NCBI GenBank assembly: GCA_000444245.1
Contig: ATSW01006424.1
Coordinates: forward strand, 1 to 22,100
DNA from: Botryllus schlosseri
Taxonomy: Eukaryota > Chordata > Ascidiacea > Stolidobranchia > Styelidae
Direction: 5' to 3'
DNA length: 22,100 nt
Shown: positions 8,961 to 18,843 of the stretch, in pieces
How the letters are laid out: each line of letters begins with the position of its first letter
Position numbering within the stretch: the first letter of the stretch is position 1
Notes under the pieces: model-generated
What the model saw: only the letters and a program-made list of their open reading frames with translations
What the model was told of the DNA's origin: nothing
The model's database searches: none
Made by a program: the position numbers and the translations under genes

Positions 8961-10224
8961 TGCACTTATCTAGTTGTCCAAGCCTTATCTGCATAATCAA
9001 ATGCCCGATATCTACCGAGTAACCAAGAGCTCCATACACTCCACTATACCTCGAGCAGGCCAATTTGTTGAACTTTGATGAACATGAGCATACCATATAA
9101 GTTTAGAAGTACAACTCCTGAGCAATAAAAAGAAGCCTGTGCGTGTGCACTGTGCAAGTGCATGTATTCTGTCAAATTTAATCGAAAACGACTGTCTACA
9201 GATCGAATTAAATATAACTGCCAGAGTATGTTGGATAATACACACACATCTAGCTTTGAATCTATATGCGACGCGTACACTTTGCGCCTGAAATATCCAA
9301 CGAAACACCAGAAACGACAAATTTAGGCCGATTATAGGCGAAATCGATACTGAAAGATAGATGCAAAATATTTACGCAAAACTTCACCCAAAGACGGATT
9401 CAAGCGCTGGTGACGCACCGCCAATATACATCACACATTAGATATTCCTGACACGATCATTGGGAGCCTCAGTGTGATCTGAAATTGTGTCTGTAGTGAC
9501 AATACAGCTAATTTGCCATCATACAGGTAAAATTGTAGTAGTAATACAATCACTTATCGGGCTTGTTACCTATGAGAGGCAAATGATATATCTCTGCAGC
9601 GATGGCATATCGTCTGTGGTAGCTACAGCTCGCATAAACACAACAAAACGTTCGCTTCAAAGACATCGTAATTCATAAATCCTATCTAATCTCCATTCAC
9701 TATACGGAAGCCCTTACATCCCGCACAATCGAAGTGATCGTGGCCGCGCCTCGCAGACTCCATTTGTCTACCAAATCCGTTGGATCGGCGCATCGCAATA
9801 GTATTCACAAAATGATTACCGCGCACGCTGCCCTGATTACCCTGAACACTGAACAGCAATCAGCCCGTAACTCTGACAGTCGAGTAAATGTTGTAAGGGG
9901 TCTGAAGAAAGATGATTGACGGTCTTAAAATTATGTAATCGTAATGCGTATCAACGAAATACATATGGCCTCTCTATTGATAAGATCTTTGAAATGTCTA
10001 AAAAGTTGATCGGAAACGTATCTTATCACTTGACAGTTCGGCACGTTTAGTCAATGATATTTCTGTATGGTCGTTTCAACTCCGACACACTTTTTCACTT
10101 CGCCCGCGAGCACGAGTATGTAAAGGCCGTAATGTAATTGGAAATAAATTGTAATCTACACAATACATTGATTAACTTGTAATAGCACAAATCGAATATC
10201 GTGCGGCTTTTCAAGCACTCCAAG
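8961..10224. other. Gene-free stretch, nothing recognised
   Basis: About 1.26 kb. A minus-strand open frame of 102 codons at 9012-9320 and shorter plus-strand frames (9487-9919) show no domain or signal I recognise. A GTGC-rich run (9137-9165) resembles the GTGCATGTGCAC part of RF2 only weakly. Confidence 0.4.
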
Positions 10225-10625
10225 CAAAGACGGACAGAGATCAGAAATGCAACCTCTTTAGGTAATTCTGGTTATCTAATTAGGCTAATTGGAGTGAAAT
10301 GCCGATAATGTAATTATTATATAATTTTTTGAATGGTTCTTTACTCTAATTCTATTTGACTAATCTAATTTAATTTCTAGTTTTCCTAAAAATGCTACAC
10401 GGGAACTGTGTGGTGCGAAACGAGCAAAGCTTGCTGTACCAGTGTACAGACGTTTGTCATACTCGTGTTGATGCGAATGAACTCTGGTTTGATATAACTA
10501 AACTTGATTCAATTTCCAAGTTCACGCGAATTCAGTAATCCCAATTCTGATCTAATTTGAAGAAAAAAGACAGTGGACATATAATTCTAATTCTAATCTC
10601 ATTTGGAAAAGCTGAGCATATAGGG
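10225..10625 (+). repeat. Interspersed repeat RF1, copy E
   Basis: The longest and best-preserved copy: TCTAATTAGGCTAATTGGAG, GAAATGCCGATAATGTAATT, a TTCTAGTTTTCCTAAAAATG stretch, GTGCGAAACGAG (10413-10424), CAAAGCTTGCTGTAC, GATGCGAATGAACTC, CCAAGTTCACGC, GAATTCAGTAAT (10528-10539) and GGAAAAGCTGA at the end. No terminal repeats and no open frame are evident. Confidence 0.7.
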
Positions 10626-11719
10626 ATAAATTTGTTTTGGTTCTGTGGTGTAAATCAATCTACCGATACGAAACAGTGATTATTTCGGAATTATAATCCT
10701 ACTGATTTCACTCTTATATTGTCACATTCTTTCTAAATATTGCATACTTTTAAAATTGTTTCAAGTGAACCGATCTCAAACACGAACGAAACCAGATTTC
10801 TTCCTCCATTTTTAATAGTTACAACTTATTAGGAGCGACGGTACAGACATGAATATTACTCAAACAAAAACAAAATATCCCTCCTATTTTCAAACTGATT
10901 TCGTTATGGGCCGCAAGCGAAAAGAATATCCGCTGTCGGTTTGTCCATTGACACTGTGGAATCAGGATCTTTTCCATAATATATATTGCTTTTATCCGAT
11001 TGGACGCGCCATTATTGTTCATGCCATCAAATATTAATGCGTTTTTTTCACGCAACTGAACGAACAATTATAGTCTGTCGAAGCCAATCAAAATAGTCCT
11101 CTTTTTCTGCTGAACTTTTTTCGATAACATATCTCGCTTTCCGAGAATTTCATGAAGATCGATGGGAGAAATAATCAGGTTGCGTATATATATGAGTCAC
11201 CAGACGTGTTGATGTATCCAAAAATAAGCAGTCAACTGCATGTGCATATTGTCTCTTGTTTATAGCGATTCCAACCTTGACAGTGTCGATATCAGTTATT
11301 GGCTTTGCAATTGAGATTGTCGGTCTTGCCTTTTCTTAACACACATTTTATTCTCAAAATTGATAGTAGTTGACTCATGGAATGGAAGAACGTCCAGAAA
11401 ACCATCCATAAGGCCACGCAGTTGTTATATATCATTTAACAACTATATATAAAGGTCATTCTCGTTCAATTCAACCTATCATTCACCACATGGATAATTT
11501 CATTTGCGGAGACATCTTCATCACAAATTGTGGAGTCATTTTAACGAAACTCAGTGCCGTATTACCGGTGATTCTGTAAAGTCGAGTTTAACATGAGCGA
11601 CTATTCGGCGCCAGGACATTCCAAGTTATCAAATTAAGCCAACATGTCACACCGCGAAGTGCGCTGCCAATAGGGTATGAGCATTCGGGGCAATTTATGC
11701 ATAACAGAATTATGAAAGT
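10626..11719. other. Gene-free stretch with a possible RF2 remnant
   Basis: Nothing coding was recognised; the paired open frames at 10819-11067 are chance. At 11232-11275 CTGCATGTGCATATTGT followed by CTCTTGTTTATAGCG resembles the GTGCATGTGCACATTGT and CTCTTCTTTACATCGC parts of RF2 copy 2. This would place an RF2 piece downstream of RF1 copy E as well. Confidence 0.35.
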
Positions 11720-11830
11720 CAGTGGTTATCAACCCCTGTGACCTCGCGGGCAGGAGGTAAAACTTAAAATCAAATGTTGCGGACCGGTTAACCTTCAAAA
11801 ATCAAAATTAAGCCTAATTTCATTACGACA
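11720..11830. mobile_element. hAT-type left end (CAGTGGTTATCAACC)
   Basis: CAGTGGTTATCAACCCCTG followed by CTCGCGGGC, and then TGCGGACCGGTTAACC, is the characteristic start of hAT elements with CAGTGGTTCTCAA ends. No matching right end with a target duplication was found nearby, so the element is incomplete or heavily decayed. How far it extends to the right is unclear. Confidence 0.5.
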
Positions 11831-12880
11831 AATATATGCACACTGAAATACAATACTGGAGACTTGTTTCAATGCCTCATTATATATTAGATATTTGCAG
11901 TGGTTCTATTAAAGTTACAGCAAGGCGAAGCTCGCGAAGTCCTAAACACAAACTTGGTGGTGATTTTTCGGTATCCTTTGAAATAATGCAACTTTGCTGT
12001 TTGCTGTAGTCCCTGATATAGGCTACTGCCACGAATGTCTCTTAAATGAAATGTCGGAATTAAACGAAGTTTGTTAAAATTCTCCGTATAGCTTTGACAT
12101 GTAACTTGTCCGAAACGAGTTGTGGGCTACTTCTGAACAATTTCATACGACACACTGGCAAAGAGCGAGTGTGTATTGTGATGAAAAATCAATGCATTTC
12201 AAGTAATCAAATATAATGGTATGAAATCCTGACTGGAGATTCGAAATTGTGTGTTAGTGAATATAATTACAATAGCTTTGAAACCAGCAATCGTTTTGTG
12301 TACCGCCAACCAGAGGATACTATGTAAGTATTGTCAAACTGGAAAATATCTCACAAAACACTGTTGAAAAACACTGATAAAGTAGGCATACAGCTTGGTG
12401 GGTTGTGCAATCTGTTATTCGTCCCGAGAGTTCGGAAACCCCATCGAAAACAAAATGCACTGGTACGGTCAGTAAAGAGAACTGAAATTTGTCAGGTTGT
12501 TGAGTTAATGCCATTTTGATAGCTCATATGCATAATAACTTATCGGGGTGGCCACTTCAGCATTTATAACTATAGCCGATGATAGAATTATGATCGACTT
12601 CAAGCAGCCGCCTAGCGCCATTCCAAACAAATTATTTCGGTTAACGCTGTCTGAAATGTCTGCACTCATACAACCTACAGCAGGCTCGAATAAATATATT
12701 TTAAATCAATCAGAATTCATTTTTGGAGCCGCTGGCGCCACAATTTGTCAGTAGAATTAAGTTATCGAAATGACATGCGAAGGACAGGGGCATGGAAAGG
12801 CGACAAGCGGCCCGTTATAGAACTTTGATGGAATTATGGACGAGTCTCGGGGAGATGCATACTTTATCTAGGCCTATAAA
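11831..12880. other. Gene-free stretch, possibly decayed hAT interior
   Basis: No transposase motif could be read in any frame. Open frames at 12320-12754 on either strand lack recognisable features. Confidence 0.3.
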
Positions 12881-13213
12881 TAGGGTTACCATATTTTGAG
12901 ATCCGGAAAAGGGAAAACTTTTTTACAAATCACAAAATATATAATATCGGACGAGAAAACGGGTAATTGCTGTTGTGTCGAATATGTCATTTTTTCAACT
13001 CGTCCCGAATGACCCGCTCTAACGTCCAGATTTCAGATTTCGCGTCATTTATGGCGATTTTTATTTGTGTCTGTACCATCGCATGGCTGTCAAAGCTATA
13101 AAGGAGGGCGGATTGCCCGAAAGCAGGACATTTGGGAGTCCTCGCAGGACATTTTCGAATTCCTGAAAATGGAGGACAAGTCCTCCTAAAGGTGGACATA
13201 TGTGGCAACCTAT
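12881..13213 (+). mobile_element. MITE of the GGTTRCCATA family, copy 1 (333 bp)
   Basis: The left end TAGGGTTACCATATTTTGAG and right end TGGACATATGTGGCAACCTA are imperfect inverted repeats. The two ends differ inside (left ATATTTTG, right GGACAT), and that asymmetry lets copy 2 at 14652-14983 be aligned in the opposite orientation: the copy 1 left end matches the reverse complement of the copy 2 right end over about 48 bases, through CCGGAAAAGGGAAAAC. The right arm includes GGAGGACAAGTCCTCC and several AGGACATTT-like subterminal repeats. There is no coding capacity. Confidence 0.7.
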
Positions 13214-13424
13214 ACCTATATAAAATCTTGGCCACTGTGAATGTATTTACTACCTTTTTTTGTGATCAGATCAGATGGATCTGTATTGCAATTGCTCAAT
13301 GCTCATGCCACTCAGTTAGCTGAGTGTGCGTTATATACTTATTCATCACTATAAAGCCTACGACGCTACGCAGTTTAACATGGTAAAAACAGTACCTATA
13401 GGATCCACACGAACAACTACTTGC

Positions 13425-13475
13425 TTACCTGCTGGCTAAATCCTTTTGTTGAATAAACAACAACAACAACAACTA
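13425..13475 (+). repeat. Possible SINE or LINE 3' tail with (AAC)n
   Basis: GCTGGCTAAATCC, TTTTGTTGAATAAA and then a run of CAA/AAC trinucleotides (13457-13473) looks like the 3' terminus of a retroposon ending in a short microsatellite. The body upstream is not recognisable. Confidence 0.4.
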
Positions 13476-13799
13476 ACTGCAAGTTGACCAATTAGAACAG
13501 GTCAAGCAAAACTAAATTAAAAACTGCAGTAGGTCTAAAAACATTCTACCATGTCTGGCGGATTTCAATTCTAACGTAAGTAAATCTCGAGTATAAGGCC
13601 TGTTTACTTTGCAGTGATTCCGCCAATATCTGATCTACTTTATCCGTGATAGGGATTATGCTGCTCATCATCATATATCTAAATCCGAGTATTCAATGCC
13701 TGAACGCAACATCTGCTACTCAGCAAAGTACGCGAAATTCTCTTGCATTAGAAGTTTCATTTCTAATCCTGGGTAATACGATATCAGCTTTCGCACTTA

Positions 13800-13860
13800 G
13801 GCGATCTGCGTGGCATTGTTCTTGATGCGAAATTGTTCGAGTCCCAAATCGGTCACATCT
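13800..13860 (+). mobile_element. Possible decayed tRNA-derived SINE head
   Basis: GCGTGGCATTGTTCTTGATG followed by TTGTTCGAGTCCC (box B-like) can be lined up with the SINE heads at 15486 and 17621, which share TTCTTGATCGG before box B. Box A is not convincing, so this is tentative. Confidence 0.25.
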
Positions 13861-14651
13861 ACTAAATCTTCAAAATCAATCAGATAAATTATTCAACAGC
13901 GACCCAACAAAGCAAATACAGTGTAACCCCGATTACATCTGATTACACGTTAGAAATCGTCGGGATGTTCAAATTGAATTTCGCAGACACTGAGCTGCGA
14001 TATGTTTATCCACGCTGCACCGATTTACGATACTATATACACGACTGTGTCTATCATAGTGTGTAATTTCTAGTTTTCAAATAGTAGTTTCTTATCTGCT
14101 GACACTGCATAATAACTATGGAATTATTTGAAACTTATATTCGAATGCTATCATACTGGGACGATGACAAAATAAATAATAAATAAAGATATTCTGATAT
14201 TTACAGTCATGGTACAATGGTGCACACTGCATATAGGTATATAGGACATTCGCGCGAAATAGCAGGTGTGATCAGACCAGTTGACCGGCTTGACCCTACG
14301 CAGAGTCAAATCGATCATACCCTCCCCTACATCGTTAAGTTTCTTGTTGTTAATTCAACCGCCTATGTTATTTTCTCTACGGTTGGATTACAGCGACGAG
14401 ATATTCAAAATGAGAGGCAATCGAAAATCCTGATTGGCTTCGTCGCCAATATCTGTAAACGTGTAACGTCACAAACCATGGCTCTGCGCATCACAGGCGA
14501 TCGATCTTGTTGGAATGATTTATCAGTTGATAAATATCGCGACTGGCCTCGGATGTGACCTTGATTACCGTGTCGTGAAATGACTTGAGCCAAATTGTGC
14601 ATTGAGTCCATTTCCACATGAGCATTCATGATTATTTCGGTTGATCACGAG
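13861..14651. other. Gene-free stretch, nothing recognised
   Basis: A 113-codon plus-strand open frame (14217-14558) has no recognisable domain and overlaps an opposite frame. ATTGGCTTCGTCGCCAAT at about 14433-14450 is an inverted CCAAT pair, noted only as a motif. Confidence 0.35.
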
Positions 14652-14983
14652 TAGAGTTACCATACGTCCTCTTTTAAGAGGCTTTGTCCTCAATTTTGAA
14701 AATTTTGATTAAATGTATAATGTTAAAATTCAACTGAGATACAGGAAATCACTACTCAGAACGCTCCGGCGGGTCTTTCCGGAGTTGAGCCAGAAAGTTG
14801 ACCTTATTTTAGTCAACCAACGGCAAATTCAATAAAAGTGTGTAGTTCTGGAGTCGAGTTGGAAAAGTTTATTATTATTAATTATTATATTTACCAAATT
14901 TTCCGGATTTTACTCAGGTATTGTAAGTCTGAATTTTTTTAAAAAGTATTCTCTTTTCAGATTCCCAAAATATGGTAACCCTA
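14652..14983 (-). mobile_element. MITE of the GGTTRCCATA family, copy 2 (332 bp)
   Basis: Left end TAGAGTTACCATACGTCC and right end CAAAATATGGTAACCCTA. Its length is practically that of copy 1, and the ends correspond in reverse orientation, including the GAGGACAAAGCC/GGAGGACAAGTCC block. The middle, with a TTATTATTATTAATTATTAT microsatellite at about 14868-14888, is diverged. There is no coding capacity. Confidence 0.7.
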
Positions 14984-15485
14984 ATCCAGAGTAACGCGCC
15001 CGATTAAATAGCGACAAGGTAGAATTGTTTCCATCGACGCATTTTGTAGAAAATGTCTATGTTTTGCCACTCTCCCATACCTATAACCAGGGATAGCCTA
15101 CCTACGTTGCCATACGTCCGGAATTTCACTTTTCAAACTGCGTCCGGGAGGAATTTCTAAAATATGCCTAAATGTCCGGAATTTTGAAGGTTTGAAATAG
15201 GATCAAAATGTTTTCGCAAATCAACAGAAACGATATTATATTTTGGCAGATTTATGCCACTTGAAGTTTTTCTTCGTGCTGCGCGCGATTTAATGTCACA
15301 ATCACGGACTTTAATATGCGCACCACGACCCTCGCAAAACATGCAATAAAAAATTATCAAAAAATGAAAAATAATTAAAAAATAACCATCATATACTGTA
15401 ATATGTCTAATTATAATCGCAATTATAGGAGAACGGTGTATTACTGGAGTCAGGTAATGTCACTAGATGCTTCTGTCAAAGATAT

Positions 15486-15775
15486 AGCCGAGCGAGATAG
15501 TGTAATGGTGACGCGTCCGGCTTCTTGATCGGTAGGTCGTGGGTTCGGTCTCCGGCAGGGTCAGACCAAAGACTCGAAAACTGGTATCCGCGGCTATCCG
15601 GCTAGGTGCTCAGCAATCACGAGCATGGAGGAGAAAAAAGCGGGGGTGCAGACTAGATGACCTTGATATAAAGGCCGTATCGCATCTCCGTCGTCAAAGC
15701 ATCTCGATGGCGCAGGCAAGATAGAGTCTATCTCTATATTGGCTCTAAACCTGGGGGGTCGTTTGTCTTTATTCT
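15486..15775 (+). mobile_element. tRNA-derived SINE
   Basis: The head (15486-15556) reads like a tRNA gene: AGCCGAGCGAGA, box A-like TAGTGTAATGG (15498-15508), and box B-like GGGTTCGGTCTCC (15541-15553). The body begins CAGACCAAAGACTCGAAAAC, a kind of conserved body start often seen in invertebrate tRNA-SINEs. The cloverleaf is imperfect, so it is not a functional tRNA. The right boundary is approximate. The plus frame 15539-15724 is noncoding SINE sequence. Confidence 0.7.
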
Positions 15776-15869
15776 GGGCTTCACGAAGATGTTGAATGAA
15801 ATTAGCTTCCAAAATAGGCCGTGAGTAAGTCTGTGTAAATGTGCTGACCGTTTTTCAGTAATCAGCTAA

Positions 15870-15945
15870 TCAAACTCATAGCTGGGTCACAAAACATTTT
15901 CAAATTTGAAATGAAGTCGCGACCATGAAGGGTTGAAAACCGCCG
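15870..15945. mobile_element. hAT-type right end
   Basis: CTGGGTCACAAAACATTTTC, GTCGCGACC and then GGGTTGAAAACCGCCG (to 15945) matches the usual right end of CAGTGGTT-type hAT elements (GTCGCGACC..GGGTTGAGAACCACTG). It mirrors the left end at 11720, but the flanking eight bases of the two do not match, so they are not shown to be one element. Confidence 0.4.
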
Positions 15946-16074
15946 GATGTGCAACCGGATCTACATTTAGGCTTATAAATAGTCTTATCCGTGTGACGTG
16001 ACATGACTTTACGCTGTATAATTCCGTTCCCTGTATTTTCGAAGTCATCATCCTCCTGCAGCTCCACCGCTAAC

Positions 16075-16095
16075 TATATGATCATTGATCATATA
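16075..16095. repeat. Perfect 21-bp palindrome
   Basis: TATATGATCA, a central T, and TGATCATATA form exact 10-bp arms. It contains two TGATCA sites. No function is known. Confidence 0.85.
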
Positions 16096-16406
16096 TGGGC
16101 GGAGAAAGGATGAAAAGTATATCGTAATACATGGAAGAAGCAATAGACTGATGTCATTCACAAAATTTTACGACCAGATGCATATAGAAACCAGATGTAT
16201 ATTGTATATATTAAGGCCCCAGAAGTTACACCGATTACCAAGGTGGACTCAAAATCAGTGTTTATTTGTACAGGAGGCGGTTGAAAAAATGTTGGTTCGA
16301 TACTGGTTTACAACACACAACCACATAAATGCACCGACCTAACGTTATAGCGGCTCCTGATCCGGATCGCGACCACCTGTGGTCAATAGGCAAAGCTTTG
16401 CTAGTG

Positions 16407-16414
16407 TGACGTCA
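16407..16414. promoter_or_regulatory. Perfect CRE palindrome TGACGTCA
   Basis: An exact consensus motif about 95 bases inside the ATATGGTAACCCTA end. It may be part of the transposon rather than a host control site. Confidence 0.25.
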
Positions 16415-16507
16415 TATTGACAGACAATTTGTCATACCTCATTTTTGATCCGCTAGTGGGCGCTAAAGAGTATCCGCAATTTGCTCCGCAAAAATATGGT
16501 AACCCTA

Positions 16508-17620
16508 ACCTAGAGATATCGATAGTTCTAGATATACCTGCGTATAACTGTAAAAGTTGATGCTGGGATATCTAGGCTACATATCTAGCTCCAGATATCC
16601 ATTAATAAACTGATACCGATACTGATCAATGTTGTTGAGTTAACAGGGAAGTAGGCTGTAAGCTCGAACCGAAATAAATCTCGAGTACAGGCACTGTTTC
16701 CTTCAAGACAGGCTACTTCAGTTGTGACAATATTACTAGGGGTTAAGGTAGATTAGAGATAATTTTCAGCTGCTCAAAACGGACAATGTACAATACGAAA
16801 GAGACGATGTGATGTAGGCTGAACAGAATCTGATAGGACGACGTCGAAACGACCAGGGTCCCTCAATCTACCATCTCATTATGCCCCTTGCCTGCTGTAA
16901 CAGTGTTGGATTCTGATCTTTCGGTTGACATGATTTTCTTAGAGTTAGACGATATCCTTGCTCCTCCAATTAGCCCTTTTCCACATAAATACACCATAAG
17001 AAGAGCTGCGTGGGGATGAGGAGTCCAGAATAACCTCAGACACTTCGAAAGGTGCGATTGCTGAGACTCCAGCAGGGCATGAGCGACCATGAGCAGGGAT
17101 GACATCTGTTATTATAGATATTCGTGAGCGAGCCAAGGAGCAGAGAGCAGGAAGCCAGATAACGGCGAGAAAGGGAGCAGTAGCAGAGAGCGTTTGGACC
17201 GCAGAGTAAAGCGCTGACTGTCTGACTGACCAGCAAAGCTCAGCCCTCAATGGTACAGCTATGGTTCATCGTATAGTCATGGCTAGTCTAGATAGCTGCA
17301 GATACTCTCTTTATCGTTTAGCGTTGCGAGGTCTATTCGTTCTCGTGTCCATTGATTCGGCAGTGCAGTGGGGGATAATAGTGATTTTGTCATGGTCCGT
17401 TCATTGAGCTATTTATTGTCCTCCCAGTTAGTTAACCCGCACCAGAAATGATCACAGGATTTCTTCGACTTGAACAGGATTTCTGCGATTTTCAACGTAG
17501 CCGGACTGGATCTGGATTTGAATTTGCTTCAACGGTCGGATTTTAGCAGACTTTTTCCGCGGAAATGTGAAAAATTAGCATGATTTTGGCAGGACTCTGA
17601 AATTCACTATTGCCTGCCGG
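16508..17620. other. Gene-free stretch, nothing recognised
   Basis: A plus-strand frame open for 60 codons (16837-17016) and minus-strand frames to 101 codons (16863-17250) overlap each other without domain matches. I could not decide whether any is an exon. Confidence 0.35.
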
Positions 17621-17760
17621 GGCCGCATAGGGCGACATCGCGTAATGGTGATTGGTGATACGTGTGGATTCTTGATCGGTACTTCGCTAGGTCCTCTGAG
17701 CTAAGCAGGTCGTGGGTTCAATCCACTGAGCTATATACACTGAGCTATAGGCCTATATAA
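17621..17760 (+). mobile_element. tRNA-derived SINE head, second copy
   Basis: GGCCGCATAGGGCGACATCG, CGTAATGGTGA (box A region, near 17641), ATTCTTGATCGGTA and GGTCGTGGGTTCAATCC (box B 17714-17724) match the SINE at 15486. A 25-base insertion separates the two boxes. CACTGAGCTATA is duplicated at its right end, and the body is missing. It abuts the hAT relic that starts at 17769. Confidence 0.6.
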
Positions 17761-17768
17761 CCTATATA

Positions 17769-18596
17769 CAGGGTTGCCATCGACATGGACACAAAAATAA
17801 GGACAGTCGAAAAATTAGATTGGCATTTAAAAGCGTTTTCGTACATACTGTGTATTTATACGAGGCGGGGCATATCATTTTCCATACTTTCGCCAGAAAC
17901 AATCTGCTCCAGCAACTCCTTGTTCTCAGAAAGTGCTTCATTGATCTCACGACCGCTCAGGTCTAGGCTTACCTTTACTCAGGGCCGAAACAGCACTTCG
18001 TCACCCCCCAAAAAGCAATACGATGGTCTTGGGCCCCCATAGGGTGATAAACTAAACTTCTTCACCTCGCTGTGATTGGCGAGGCGTTAACCAATATGGG
18101 AAAAGGCTGTACGTGTACATGTACACCAAGTTCAGACAAATTCATTTTTGATTGCATGGAGCAAGACCTCCAGTAACAAATGTTGTAGTCTTGGTCCCGG
18201 CCGAAGCAAACTCCTTGCGATGTTATAATCGGGGAATATTGCGATGTGCAATCGTTGGTGAGGAATGATTGCTGCATGGTTTTCGTCAGCATGGAATGCC
18301 CGAGGTATACTCAGCAGCAGCTGACACACTTCTTGTGTTTTGGGGTATCAATATAAGTTGAAATAGCGGTCTTTTTCATATGGCCTCCAGGTCAATGTCA
18401 CATGTTGCAGATATTGCAACACAGCTACCAGAGGAAAATGATCGAAGTTCTGTAGTTGTTGAAAATAAGACAAAATAAGGACGCAAGTCGAAAACAAGGA
18501 CATTTCTTAAAAATAAGGACAGGTGAGTTTTCTAAGACGTGGCTCTTCAAAATAAGGACAAATCTTAGAAATAAGGACGGTATGGCACAAGCCCCG
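17769..18596 (-). mobile_element. hAT element relic with CAGGGTTGCCAT termini (828 bp)
   Basis: The left end CAGGGTTGCCAT and right end GGACGGTATGGCACAAGCCC are inverted repeats like those of the GGTTRCCATA MITEs. The right flank carries at least four AAAATAAGGACA-like subterminal repeats (18470-18577) and the left one carries one (17793-17804), as expected of transposase-binding sites. Minus-strand reading frames carry hAT transposase pieces. At 828 bp it is far shorter than an autonomous hAT and must be an internally deleted copy. Flanking eight bases (CCTATATA, AACTACTG) do not match. Confidence 0.7.
18129..18379 (-). pseudogene. hAT transposase N-terminal fragment, frameshifted
   Basis: A minus-strand frame from the ATG at 18379 gives YIDTPKHKKCVSAAAEYTS, which resembles the end of a BED-like zinc finger (x-T-x-KHK). 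In another frame FHADENHAAIIPH is followed by IFPDYNIAR, and a third frame continues KEFASAGTKTTTFVTGGLAP. This order, AEHNI-like, FPDS-IA-like, F-S-RTKTT..V-LAP-like, is the conserved N-terminal region of a hAT transposase group. At least two frame changes are needed. A separate open piece at 17960-17859 (EINEALSENKELLEQIVSG) in the same element may be its C-terminal tail. It is non-functional. Confidence 0.65.
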
Positions 18597-18843
18597 AACT
18601 ACTGCTATCTCCGGCTAAGCAAATTTGCGTGATCTCAATGCGCAGATGCATTGTGGGTGCTCGGTTAATCGATTTAGTACAGGGGCTTATGGAAAAGCGG
18701 TCAGTGATTGAATATATTTGATTCGTGTTGGTTCTGTAGTATTGTATGCGTATAGAGCTTTGAATGACTAATTATTCTAACATTCAGGATTTGTTTCAGC
18801 CCAATATCTCGTGTCAGTATATTGATATTCTGTGTAATTCGAC
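18597..18843 (+). promoter_or_regulatory. 5' flank of the THAP transposase gene
   Basis: The 247 bases between the hAT relic and the THAP start codon must hold any local promoter. GCGCAGATGCATTGTGGG (18640-18657) resembles GCATTGTGGG-type promoter elements of animals. No TATA box was seen. The left end of the P-type element should also be here, but no terminal inverted repeat could be paired with the 3' side. Confidence 0.25.

Larger units (their letters stand above)
15102..16507 (-). mobile_element. Possible longer GGTTRCCATA element, interrupted by a SINE
   Basis: TACGTTGCCATACGTCCGG at the left and AAAATATGGTAACCCTA at the right have the same asymmetric pair of ends as MITE copy 2, 1.4 kb apart. 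Between them lie a SINE (15486-15775), an unrelated hAT right end (about 15870-15945) and unassigned DNA. A target duplication was not found, so the two ends may belong to different fossils. Confidence 0.35.

Noticed and set aside
9012-9320. 102-codon minus-strand open frame
   Set aside because: No domain, signal peptide or conserved motif; two overlapping frames are open here, as expected by chance.
14217-14558. 113-codon plus-strand open frame
   Set aside because: No family resemblance and an overlapping opposite frame; chance is the simpler explanation.
15486-15556. Functional tRNA gene
   Set aside because: Boxes A and B are present but the stems do not pair properly and a SINE body follows.
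11720-15945. A single 4.2-kb CAGTGGTT hAT element bounded by the two ends
   Set aside because: The flanking eight bases at 11712-11719 and 15946-15953 do not match, and no transposase could be read between them.
16837-17250. Plus-strand frame with DSDLSVDMIFLELDDIL and opposing minus-strand frames
   Set aside because: The composition is plausible for an exon, but there are no convincing splice sites and no family match.
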